Source of the DNA: Euperipatoides rowelli
Lineage: Eukaryota > Onychophora > Udeonychophora > Euonychophora > Peripatopsidae
Assembly: GCA_003024985.2 (NCBI GenBank)
Contig: PXIH01S0012770.1
Reading direction: 5' to 3' (one strand)
Length of the DNA stretch: 12,122 nt
Positions 1 to 7,297 of this stretch are shown in pieces (position 1 is the stretch's first letter; the number at the start of each line of letters is the position of its first letter). The notes under the pieces were generated by a model. The model was not told the DNA's origin and did no database searches. It was given only the letters and a program-made list of their open reading frames with translations. The position numbers were made by a program, and so were the translations under genes.

Positions 1-150
1 ATACAGTATATAATATACTTTATGATTTCTACATTATTTATATCATTATGTATATACATTCTGTTATAGGCTATAAGCTAAATAGGCCGGCTACAACTTA
101 ATATAAAAATATGTTTTAGCAAATAAAAAAAAATTGGCTATAAAGTGTTG
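1..150. other. AT-rich sequence, nothing recognised
   Basis: This stretch is AT-rich and contains one TAGGCTA word at 67-73 and a short A run. I see no exon, RNA gene or repeat boundary in it before the foldback element starts. Confidence 0.6.
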
Positions 151-490
151 AAAATAAGTTTTAGCAAAAAATGTAGTGAGCTGAAGTAAAAATGTAACTT
201 AATTTTTTATTTTGATCACAATAGCTATCAAAGTAACTGTTCCTTTTATTTTTCTGCAGAAAGTATAAGACTAGTCAACCATTGGTCAAACAATTTTTCT
301 AGCATTATAAATGTTAATTATAACGCTAGAAGAATTGTTTGACCAATGACTGTTTAGTCTTATACTTTCTGCTGAAATAGAAGAGGAACAGTGACTGAAC
401 AGCTATTTTGATCAAAATAAAGAAGTTGACGTAGCACTTGAGCACATTTTTACTTCAGCTAACTAAATTTTTTTGCAAAAATTTATTTTT
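151..490. repeat. Long imperfect foldback (inverted-repeat) element
   Basis: The left half (about 151-310) is an imperfect reverse complement of the right half (about 319-490). Matching landmarks are AGCTGAAGTAAAAATGT on the left and ACATTTTTACTTCAGCT on the right, GCAGAAAGTATAAGACTA on the left and TAGTCTTATACTTTCTGC on the right, and CATTGGTCAAACAATT on the left and AATTGTTTGACCAATGA on the right. The centre is CTAGCATTATA, a short loop, then TATAACGCTAG. The right arm carries about 20 extra bases near 425-445. This architecture fits a foldback or snapback-type miniature transposon. I see no coding capacity and could not identify a target site duplication, so the outer limits are approximate. 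An RNA copy would fold into a long hairpin. Confidence 0.8.
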
Positions 491-787
491 AATACATGAT
501 GAATTCATTAAATTTCTGTTGAACTACTTTAAATAAAGCATTAAGATCTTGGATTCATTAACATACAAAAAAAACTAAGTTCTAAATTACTAAAGACAGT
601 TTATAAGTTTTTTTTTTTTTAAAAAAACCCAATAGCTTTGTCAAATTGAAGAAAAGAAATGTTACTTTCCAAGTCATCCCATGTTGTCTAAACTCTAAAC
701 TAGTAAAAATATTAATGAAACAGATTTGCAATCAAAAATATGTTAAATAGTAATTTTTTTCATTAGACTACATAGTGGGTCCAAAAT
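491..787. other. AT-rich spacer, nothing recognised
   Basis: This interval contains A and T homopolymers, including a T run followed by an A run near 609-627, but no open reading frame, splice-bounded exon or repeat that I can recognise. Confidence 0.6.
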
Positions 788-789
788 TA

Positions 790-813
790 GGGGAGACTGG
801 GGTTGAAGGGACA
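790..813 (+). repeat. Left terminal inverted repeat
   Basis: This is the left 24-bp end of the transposon, beginning GGGGAGACTGGGGTTG and ending GGGACA. It matches the reverse complement of 1923-1946 except for two bases close to its inner end. Confidence 0.85.
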
Positions 814-920
814 TTTTTCATTTTTGATGTCTTATCAATCTACAATATTGTAATACATTTTTTTCCCTCCAACTTTAATAGTTTAAAAGTTATAAGCATT
901 TCACTGGACCTTTAAGAATA

Positions 921-976
921 TCCCATTCAATCCCAGTCCGGGGTTGGATGGGACAATATAGGGGCTGAATGGGACA
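921..976. repeat. Internal cluster of terminal-like motifs
   Basis: Three copies of the terminal motif lie side by side. One is on the minus strand (921-939, TCCCATTCAATCCCAGTCC) and two are on the plus strand (940-955, GGGGTTGGATGGGACA, and 961-976, GGGGCTGAATGGGACA). The first two form an imperfect palindrome. Subterminal repeats of this sort often serve as transposase contact sites in other families; that role is inferred here. Confidence 0.7.
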
Positions 977-1922
977 TTTAGTAATTCTCAATAAAACATT
1001 TTATTAGGTGAATATTTTTTAATTAATTTTTGTTACATTAAAACATGAATTTTATACAGTAATTCACAGAGTTTAGACAAAGATATCTGATTGAAAAACT
1101 TGAAAAATTCAATTGTAACCTGGAAGTCTGGAACAATAAAAAGTAAATGGAATTAATAAAAAATAATCTAGTATTTAAAATAAGTACCTGCACCAAGCAA
1201 GTTTCCTACAATTGTAAAGTTTATGTATAAAATTGAATGAATATTTTCTATGTAAAAGTTATAATATCACATAGTTTCCCCAACAATCCATAGTACGGTA
1301 AATATAAAAATATTCTAAATTATTTTCTGAAAAAAAATATATATACGGTATATGTAACTTATTAGGCCTATATACCGGTATAATCATGTTTTTAAATATG
1401 CAGCTGAAATTATTTTTTCCCAATCTATCAAAAATTATTTCTTTGTTGTTGGTTTACGAAGTATATTGTACTCTGTATTATTCAAATATAATTTGTCTGC
1501 AACCTGTGTTACATCATTATGAAAGTTTTTAAAACAATTTAAACTAAGAAATAACTTAATACTTTTACAAAACAATGCAAACATTAACAAAAAAAAAAAA
1601 ATATTTTATCCCATTCAACCCCAACATGTAAAGATAAAAGTAGGCTTATATACTATTTGCAATCACAAAATCAAAATTTGTTAGTATTCATTTAAAGGAC
1701 ATTTAATTTATATGATTTTGCCATTTCAACTTAGTTTCTGCCTGCATGAAAATGTTCATGAAAACTTACTTTGAGGTAGTCAAAATGGAAACCTTGCACC
1801 AGCTGCAACACAAATCAAGCAATCCAAAATAAAAATTGATGGTAAGAAGTTGACAAGCAATGACACTTTTATGTTATATTAGTTTTTTTTTTTTTTTTCC
1901 CATTATTGTTTGGGAGAAAAAG

Positions 1923-1946
1923 TGTCTATTCAACCCCAGTCTCCCC
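1923..1946 (-). repeat. Right terminal inverted repeat
   Basis: This is the right 24-bp end of the transposon. It reads TGTCTATTCAACCCCAGTC then TCCCC on the plus strand, and is followed by the second TA of the target duplication. Confidence 0.85.
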
Positions 1947-1950
1947 TAAC

Positions 1951-2507
1951 TGTTGTACATAGAACTAAGTTTTAAATTTTGTGTTTGTGTCGTAAATATT
2001 CAGTAATAACAGAAAATTAATATTTATTTGTAAATACTTTATCTAGAATAATAATAAATGTGAAAGGTATAGTGAGGTTGTAAATAATGATTGAGTATAA
2101 TCTGCTAAATTCAGTATTGCATCAGCCACAGTAGTTAGCATTAGCTACTGCTATTGATGCAAGCACCTAGCATTAGTTCTGTCTATTGTTTTTAATACTT
2201 TGCTCGCACCGTGTGTGTGTGTGTGTGTGTAATGGTGGCGGTGGAATTGTATTGTTATTTGTAAACCTTCTGTGTATTATGATGACCATCTATGGAAATA
2301 AACTGTGAGTAAAGTTAATTGTAATATATTGTATGTTTAACTGTAGATGGAGTTTATAGTTTTGAATTGGAAAACTGAATATTAATTTTATGAGTACTGT
2401 ATAGCGTTATAGGAACTGACTTCAACATTGCAGTTTGTCATTGAAGGAAATTGTCAGGCTTGCCACTAAATAGCTGATTTTACTTTAAGTACAAAGTAAT
2501 TATAACA
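1951..2507 (+). repeat. 5' LTR of the copia-type element
   Basis: This 557-bp LTR begins TGTTGTACATAGAAC and ends TTATAACA. It aligns over its full length with 5418-5985, with frequent substitutions and small indels. A conserved AATAAA at 2297-2302 (5765-5770 in the other copy) is a good candidate polyadenylation signal. Around 2118-2161 a hairpin can form: TGCATCA pairs with TGATGCA and AGTAG with CTACT. The outer pairing is degraded in the 3' copy. I do not see a convincing TATA box. Confidence 0.88.
2211..2230 (+). repeat. GT dinucleotide microsatellite, 10 units
   Basis: Ten uninterrupted GT units lie inside the 5' LTR. The equivalent place in the 3' LTR (about 5688-5699) has only a short interrupted GTGTGTATGT, so the array expanded in this copy or shrank in the other after insertion. 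Confidence 0.95.
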
Positions 2508-2521
2508 GGTTATGGGCCCAG
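2508..2521 (+). promoter_or_regulatory. Primer-binding site for initiator tRNA-Met (internal half-tRNA type)
   Basis: GGTTATGGGCCCAG begins at the first base after the 5' LTR. It is the exact reverse complement of CTGGGCCCATAACC, the anticodon stem-loop region of eukaryotic initiator tRNA-Met, whose CAT anticodon lies within it. Priming from an internal cleaved half of this tRNA, rather than its 3' end, is a known hallmark of copia-type elements. This fixes both the family and the LTR boundary. The tRNA sequence is from general knowledge. Confidence 0.9.
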
Positions 2522-2648
2522 CCACAAATACTGATTGGAGTTGAAGTGTACCATCACCCCAGCAGCTTTGCACATGTGTAATTATAATTTTGTATTGCAG
2601 TTAATTACCAGCTGTGAATAAGTTGTATTGTATGTATTAAAATTAAAA

Positions 2649-2843
2649 ATGATAGGATCTAATGAAATTAAGAATGAAGATATAGATGGGGATATTTGGA
2701 TAATTGATTCCAGTGCACCTGCCCACATATATGGCTCTATGAATTGTCTAATTAAAGCTGACATGATAAATTAAAGTTTTAGTATCAATAAAAATAAAAT
2801 GTTGCCTATTAGGGATGTAATATTGTCCCAACTTGAAAAATAA
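2649..2843 (+). pseudogene. Copia-type pol remnant: aspartic protease fragment
   Basis: Reading from ATG at 2649, the frame contains G-D-I-W-I-I-D-S-S-A-P-A-H-I-Y at about residues 14-28. This resembles the copia protease signature W-I-(I/L)-D-S-G-A-T-x-H, whose aspartate is catalytic. Here the usual D-S-G-A-T reads D-S-S-A-P, so the glycine and threonine are lost. The frame stops at 2772-2774 after 41 codons. It then continues in the same frame to a second stop at 2841-2843, with K-M-L-P-I-R-D-V loosely resembling the region after the protease. In an intact element a gag of several hundred codons would lie between the primer-binding site and this point; only about 140 bp remain. The fragment is non-functional. 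Confidence 0.75.
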
Positions 2844-3146
2844 AACCTGCTGTTCGTAGGTTAAAATGTCAGAAGGGCATTAAGAGTCATTTTCTGAGAT
2901 GAGCACACCTCTTATGGAGCTGTGGCTGTTGATATTTTTTATTTTTTCTGAAACATCAATTAGCTTATACTCTATACTATCAAGAGGAAAAGTCATTTTT
3001 TTCCCCTTCAGAATATCACACCGTTGCCATGTTTCAGCTGCTTTTATAGGAGGAGATGTGCCATTTTTAGGATACAGTACAGTTGGTTAAATTACATTTT
3101 CTCAAAACTTTAAGCATGTGCCAAGGGTTTTTCTTCATAAATGTTA
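2844..3146 (+). other. Possible further decayed retrotransposon body
   Basis: This stretch follows the protease remnant and, by position, should once have encoded the start of the integrase region. It holds one 63-codon open frame (2899-3090), but I see no His-Cys zinc motif or integrase signature in any frame. It may be heavily mutated pol or unrelated DNA. Confidence 0.35.
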
Positions 3147-3320
3147 TGTAAAATACCATTATTAATTATTAAGCTCAAAATACTTCTGGCACATCACTGA
3201 AGTTTGCTGTAATTAGTGATGAGTAAAAATGGCATTTTTCTGGAACTTTAAGTTTTTGGGATTTTATTTGTAGAAAATTTCAGATAGGTGCCAAACTTTT
3301 TGAAGTGCAGGTTAACTAAA
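3147..3320 (+). repeat. Left copy of an inverted ~175-bp repeat
   Basis: This segment is a clear imperfect reverse complement of 5188-5366. Shared landmarks on this strand are GTAAAATACCAT, TTAATTATTAAGCTCAAAAT, GGCACATCACTGAAGTT, TGTAGAAAATTTCA and AGGTGCCAAACTTTTTGAAG. It lies inside the copia-type element. It could be one end of a nested element with long inverted termini, or one of two independent insertions of the same dispersed repeat. Confidence 0.82.
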
Positions 3321-4290
3321 AAAAATTGCTGTGCTCACTAAATTTTTAACAATATACACAGCAAAAATAGAACTTAATGTAATGAAAAATTTCAAAGGGC
3401 AATGATTAATCTACCTTTGTACCATATCAGGATAACTTTGAGACGGTGCAAAGTTTGCACAAAAAAAAAAGCATTAAAATGCTGTCATGTCATTTTTTAG
3501 CATAGTTTGATTAAATATAGAATGATAGCAAGTTAATTTTAATTGATTTACATTCTAGATACTTGTAAATTTCAGACACTTGGCATCTAATATTTATGTG
3601 GAAACAGAAAAGTGAAATAAGAGTAAGAAATTTTTTTTAGAATGGACTCTCAAAAAAGGCTTATTGATAATAAAAGAAGACTAACAGTTTCATGTTGTAG
3701 TTGTTTGCAAGTGTTGTATCTTTACAAGGTGTTAGTAGCCTATCTTATAATGCTTATGTTGAGCAAAAATAAGTGAAACCATAGTTCATTAAAAAGGAGA
3801 ATTCAAAGAAAAGTGTTTTTTTTTTTTAATCTGAAAGTGGTTCAAAGTACTTCTGACTGGATCAAAGTTATCCTGATTGACTGTAATAAAACGTAAATCT
3901 AACAGATTTTGTATATTTCAACTATTTAAACATGCATTTTAAGGACAGGAGTTTCAAGGAACAGATAGTGGGTCTGAATAACACAATTATAGACATATGA
4001 CAAGAGGTACAGGGTCATAGGGAATTTCAAAGTCAGGAGCAGAAAACGTGGGGAGGCTTGGGTTTCATATGATCAGTGGCCTTTCAAGTTATACTATCAA
4101 AGTGTATGTTACGGTACTGTTTGTAAAATATCATGTTTATATAATTTTAAAGGATTATAGTTTCAAATGCAAAGTGATGGCAAAAGTTATGTCATGTGTA
4201 AAATAATATTTATGTGGAAAATGTGTAGTAAAGAATTTATCATTGTCATATTTATTTTATTCCAAAATCATGTAAATTGTGACTGAGTGT
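3321..4290. other. Interior AT-rich sequence, nothing recognised
   Basis: About 970 bp between the left inverted copy and the purine tract. It contains a short hairpin GGTGCAAAGTTTGCAC near 3445, several A and T runs and one TAGCCTA word (3736-3742). No protein motif of a transposase or reverse transcriptase is recognisable in any frame. Confidence 0.5.
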
Positions 4291-4304
4291 AAGGGGGGAA
4301 GAAG
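4291..4304 (+). promoter_or_regulatory. Polypurine-tract-like sequence
   Basis: AAGGGGGGAAGAAG is followed seven bases later by TGTTGTG at 4312. LTR elements carry a polypurine tract just before a 3' LTR that starts TGTTG. However, the sequence from 4312 does not convincingly align with the LTRs at 1951 and 5418. It could mark a different nested LTR or be coincidence. Confidence 0.3.
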
Positions 4305-4311
4305 CACAAGA

Positions 4312-4770
4312 TGTTGTGTATTTTGTATTTTTGTGTAGAATTAGTTAGCAAGAGTAGGCTATGATTTTATTTTTATATGTACCGTACTGTAAACAAAAAT
4401 ATAATTATTTTATTTTTAATCAAAGATTTTTTTTTTAGGAAAAAAAAAAGTGAGAATTTATTGTGAAACAATATTTTTTAAAAGGACACAGGTTATTTTA
4501 TTTTATATTTGCAATTTAGTTAGCTAAAAATTGTTATAAGTGAGCAGGAGACAGCAAGTCTAGATTAGAACGTGTTTGTAGCAGCCAATTACCAACAAAG
4601 GACAATAAAAGCCTGTTAGCCTAAAACTTATGTGTTTGTAGTCAATTATAGACTTATTTGTTTTGTATGTTTGTTATTCTGTGAATCTCAGGGCCCTAGT
4701 GCAATCCGCTACACCTACCCTGAGGTTCTTCTAAGAGTTTGTTTGCGGAGCTAGTGAATAGGATGGGGGA
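4312..4770. other. Non-coding sequence, possible LTR-like segment
   Basis: The first part is AT-rich with long T and A runs near 4428-4448. An AATAAA lies at about 4605 in GACAATAAAAGCC. From about 4680 the composition becomes noticeably richer in G and C. I see no reading frame. A nested LTR beginning at 4312 is possible, but the AATAAA lies before the TATA box, the reverse of the usual order. Confidence 0.35.
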
Positions 4771-4945
4771 CACGTGCAAGCTAGACTTGGGATTTGTAGG
4801 TGGCGCCCTAGTACGGACATAATTTTTCTTCCTTCTTTCGCTTGTCTCAGAATAATTTAGTCACGTGATATTTTTGTGAATAGTGCCTGGTTCGCTAAGC
4901 ACTAATCTATATAAACACTTTTCCTACAATACTGAGCCGTGGAGC
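4771..4945 (+). promoter_or_regulatory. Promoter-like region: two E-boxes and a TATA box
   Basis: Two palindromic CACGTG E-boxes lie at 4771-4776 and 4862-4867, the second inside TCACGTGA. TATATAAA is at 4908-4915, and the sequence about 30 bp downstream (around 4931-4940, ACTGAGCCGT) would be the start region. The 300-bp surroundings are richer in G, C and CpG than neighbouring DNA. CACGTG is the known target of bHLH-zip factors such as the USF, MITF/TFE and Myc groups. The promoter could belong to an LTR or other mobile element, since it lies between the two copia LTRs. No start codon or splice donor downstream makes it a convincing gene promoter. Confidence 0.4.
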
Positions 4946-5048
4946 GGACTCTCCGACCTGTTTCGTGGCTACGGGCACCTTGGTGCAATAGGCCTAATAA
5001 GCCGAGCGCCATACAATATTAACACTACCCTCTGACATCAGATATATT

Positions 5049-5083
5049 AACCCTTATAGCTGAAGTTTTCAGATATAAGGGTT
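5049..5083 (+). repeat. Short near-perfect hairpin
   Basis: AACCCTTATA pairs with TATAAGGGTT (10 of 10). After one mismatched pair, CTGAA pairs with TTCAG around a three-base loop. The role is unknown; there is no T run after it that would suggest an RNA polymerase III terminator. Confidence 0.7.
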
Positions 5084-5187
5084 ACAAACCTGTGAAAATG
5101 CCAACTAACAATCTTTGAATTCATTTTTCAACATACTTCAAAGAGGTGCCAAAATTATGAATACTGTAATTTGATCTGTCATTGCTG

Positions 5188-5366
5188 TTTAGTTAAACCA
5201 CACTTCAAAAAGTTTGGCACCTATTTGAAATTTTCTACAAGAAAAAAATCCAAAAAAACTGAAATTTCCAGAAAAATTTAATTTTTGCTTTTCACTAATT
5301 ATAGCCAACTTCAGTGATGTGCCAAAAATATTTTGAGCTTAATAATTAATAATTATGGTATTTTAC
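5188..5366 (-). repeat. Right copy of the inverted ~175-bp repeat
   Basis: On the minus strand this matches 3147-3320. The two copies are separated by about 1.9 kb. Just upstream, ACTTCAAAGAGGTGCCAAAA (from about 5137) repeats a motif also found inside the arm as GGCAC/GTGCC next to CTTCA, so the unit has smaller internal inverted repeats. The copy ends about 50 bp before the 3' LTR. Confidence 0.82.
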
Positions 5367-5417
5367 TTTTAAAGGTCTTAATGTTATGGATTTTAAATTT
5401 TTTTTTAATTATTGATT

Positions 5418-5985
5418 TGTTGTACATATAACTAGGATTTAAATTTTGTGTTTCTGTAGTAAATATTCAGTAATAACATTAAATTAATATTCATTTGGAA
5501 ATACTTCATCACCTAATGTAATAATGAATGTGAAAGATATAGTGTGAACTTGTAAATAATGATTGAAAATAATCTGCTAAACTCAGTATGGCACCAGCCA
5601 CAGCAGTTAGCATTAGCTACTTCTATTGACGCATGCACCTAGCTTTAGTTCTGTCTAGGCCTATTGTTTTTAGTACTTTGCTCACACCGTGTGTATGTAA
5701 TGATGGCGGTGGAATTGTTTTGTTATTTGTGAACCTTCTGTATATTGTAATGATCATCTATGAAAATAAACTGTGAGTAAAGTTAATTATGATATAGGCC
5801 TAGCCTACTGTATGTTTAACTGTAGATGTTTATAGTTTTGATTGGGAAAACTGAATATTAATTTTATGAGTAAGTATAATGTTATAGGAACTGACCTCAA
5901 CATTACAGATTGTCATTTGAAGGAAATTAAGTCAGGCTTGCCATTAATTAGCTGATTTCGTCTTAAATACAAAGTAATTATAACA
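5418..5985 (+). repeat. 3' LTR of the copia-type element
   Basis: This 568-bp LTR begins TGTTGTACATATAAC and ends TTATAACA. It aligns end to end with 1951-2507, including AATAAA at 5765-5770. It carries TAGGCC-type blocks absent from the other LTR (5656-5663 and 5795-5807) and lacks the expanded GT array. The bases just upstream are a T run and ATTGATT, not a polypurine tract, so the junction has been altered. Confidence 0.88.
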
Positions 5986-6349
5986 GCTGTTACTGAAAAA
6001 TATTTCTTATCCCACAATACAATAGGCTAAACCTAAAAATTAATTGCAATTACAATGCAGGCACTGTGATGAAAAATATCTAAAATGCCAAATAACTATA
6101 ATTTTTCAAATGAATGGATATCTGTAATTTGAGTACCGAGAATCAAAATTCGTGTTAAATCCAGAACATTTTGAACAGTTTTGAATTGTTAAAAAAGTCA
6201 TGGATAACTGAGAGAAAATTTTGATTTAGAAAAACAGTCAGAAAGATGAGAACTTTAATATCTATGGAAGAAATAATTTTCCAAATTACTTAGCAAATGA
6301 TCAAGTCATATCTAAATTTTAGAATCAAAGACCAGGAATGCGATCATAG
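5986..6349. other. Flanking AT-rich sequence, nothing recognised
   Basis: Sequence downstream of the retrotransposon. No exon, repeat boundary or RNA gene is recognisable. One TAGGCTA word lies near 6024. Confidence 0.5.
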
Positions 6350-6655
6350 GTTTTCCAGATCATATCACGTCTTCAAGTAAAAGAACTAGAAATCGATGAC
6401 AGTACTGAGATGAAAAAAGATTGTACTATATATGCAGAAATTTGGCAAGCAGTTAGTAATGCCTATCTCCAGTGATATCATATAGTAATGCTTGGTAAAA
6501 TTTATTTGGATCTAGTACAAATTTTTCAGCCTTCATGTTTTAAACAAAAAAATTGTGTGCCATCATTAAATGATGTACGGCAAATTAGATTTAACATTCA
6601 AATAAGCAATGACAAGAACATTGCACAAATTAATGGCATTAAAATAACATTCTGA
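6350..6655 (+). pseudogene. Possible decayed coding remnant, unidentified
   Basis: One frame stays open from 6350 to 6655 with a single internal TGA at 6473-6475, giving about 42 then 59 codons. The first part includes L-Q-V-K-E-L-E-I-D-D-S-T-E-M-K-K-D, which looks more protein-like than the surrounding AT-rich DNA. I do not recognise a family. Open stretches of this length are not rare by chance, so this may simply be non-coding. Confidence 0.2.
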
Positions 6656-6816
6656 TGTGAAACCACTTGAGCTTTGCATTTCCATTATTTCTCATTTGAC
6701 TTATTATTATGCAAATGGCCTGTAATTCTAGAACTGAATTAACACTGGTCGATAATATTTGTAATGTAGGCTATCTCTCTAGGAAACGCTGTCTTGACAC
6801 TACTAGCAGATCGCCA

Positions 6817-6853
6817 GGCATCGAACCCCAAAAGGGAGAGGGGGGGGGGGGGG
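6817..6853 (-). repeat. B-box-like tRNA/SINE fragment beside a G14 run
   Basis: On the minus strand, GGTTCGATGCC (6817-6827) matches the RNA polymerase III B-box consensus GGTTCGANNCC and is followed by TGGCGATCTG, as in tRNA-derived SINE heads. No A box lies at the expected distance upstream; instead there is a C14 run (G14 on the plus strand, 6840-6853). It is at best a truncated SINE fragment. Confidence 0.3.
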
Positions 6854-7202
6854 TTCAGCACAAAAGAAAGAAAAGAAACTGTAATAACATGCCAGAATAT
6901 AAAACAATTCAAAAACAAAAACATAAATAGTCTTTCAGCAACTTGCTGATAAATAAATATAATAGTAAGTTCCGTAACATTTAAGAGGTGGACTACCGGG
7001 GTCAGACTGAAGCTATTGTCAGACTGACGACATAAATAAAAAATAAATACTTGTCGGAGTGGCAAGAGCCATTATGAGAAAGTAAGACAATCAAAGCATG
7101 AGTGTAACAGTCTTTTATAGCGAGAATGTGCACACATGCAAAATAACATGAATAAATTAGCATTTATTTGCATAACTTATATATAAAAAGTTGATTGTTT
7201 CC
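6854..7202. other. Non-coding sequence, nothing recognised
   Basis: This stretch contains a local GTCAGACTGA duplication near 7000-7028 and no exon or RNA gene that I can support. The long minus-strand open frame over 6739-7065 is discussed under rejected items. Confidence 0.5.
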
Positions 7203-7297
7203 CATATTGTTCACAACCTCATAGTTGATCAGACAATGAATATTTATGACATTTTCTATAAAAATAGAAATGTCGTATTAAGGAAGTGAACAATATG
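7203..7297. repeat. Nested inverted repeat
   Basis: CATATTGTTCAC (7203-7214) is a perfect 12-bp reverse complement of GTGAACAATATG (7286-7297). Inside it GACATTTTCTAT pairs with ATAGAAATGTC (7248-7274) around a short A loop. The spacers between the two stems are unequal (about 33 and 11 bases), which argues against a microRNA precursor. It could be a small foldback remnant. Confidence 0.65.

Larger units (their letters stand above)
790..1946. mobile_element. Non-autonomous TIR DNA transposon (MITE-like), TA target duplication
   Basis: The element starts GGGGAGACTGGGGTTGAA and its other end is the reverse complement. The 24-bp termini (790-813 and 1923-1946) match at 22 positions. Each end is flanked by TA (788-789 and 1947-1948), consistent with a TA target site duplication as made by Tc1/mariner-like and some other DD(E/D) transposases. 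At 1157 bp with no open reading frame it cannot encode a transposase, so it would have depended on one supplied in trans. Further copies of the terminal motif lie inside on both strands, near 921-939, 940-955, 961-976 and 1609-1623. The rest is AT-rich filler with TACGGTA and TAGGCCTA words. I do not assign a named family. Removing the element leaves AAAATTAAC directly before the LTR that begins at 1951. Confidence 0.82.
1951..5985 (+). mobile_element. Decayed Ty1/copia-type LTR retrotransposon
   Basis: Two homologous blocks of about 560 bp (1951-2507 and 5418-5985) lie in the same orientation. Both start TGTTGTACAT and end TAATTATAACA, giving the TG...CA ends of LTRs. Directly after the first block is a primer-binding site matching initiator tRNA-Met. 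About 140 bp further is a remnant of a copia aspartic protease. Normal copia elements encode gag, protease, integrase, reverse transcriptase and RNase H over about 4 kb. Here gag and nearly all of pol are absent or unrecognisable, and the interior contains unrelated inverted repeats. No polypurine tract lies directly before the 3' LTR, and the 5-bp flanks (TTAAC after removing the MITE, GCTGT at the other end) do not match. The copy is old, rearranged and incapable of transposing by itself. Confidence 0.85.

Noticed and set aside
2582-2764. Minus-strand open frame opposite the protease remnant
   Set aside because: It is the antisense shadow of the copia protease frame, which has a recognisable motif on the plus strand.
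2899-3090. 63-codon plus-strand open frame after the protease remnant
   Set aside because: By position it could be decayed integrase, but no His-Cys or catalytic motif is visible, so I did not call it coding.
4312-5027. A complete nested LTR starting TGTTGTG and ending TTAACA
   Set aside because: TG...CA ends are easily found by chance, AATAAA precedes the TATA box, there is no second copy in the window, and the flanks do not form a target duplication.
6817-6827. A functional tRNA gene on the minus strand
   Set aside because: Only a B box is present. There is no A box at the required spacing and no cloverleaf can be drawn.
6840-6853. G-quadruplex candidates at the G14 run and the G11 run at 9565-9575
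   Set aside because: Single long G runs are better explained as homopolymer slippage. There are no four separated G blocks with short loops.
6709-6930. Plus-strand open frame of 73 codons
   Set aside because: It lies over the same G14 and B-box-like sequence on the other strand and reads the homopolymer as glycines. No domain is recognisable.
6739-7065. Minus-strand open frame of 108 codons, the longest in the window
   Set aside because: It runs through the C14 homopolymer (giving a proline run) and the B-box-like fragment. It has no recognisable domain and no splice or promoter context. The length is explained by a repeat fragment and chance.
7203-7297. MicroRNA precursor
   Set aside because: The two stem sections are separated by unequal unpaired spacers (about 33 against 11 bases), unlike a microRNA hairpin.
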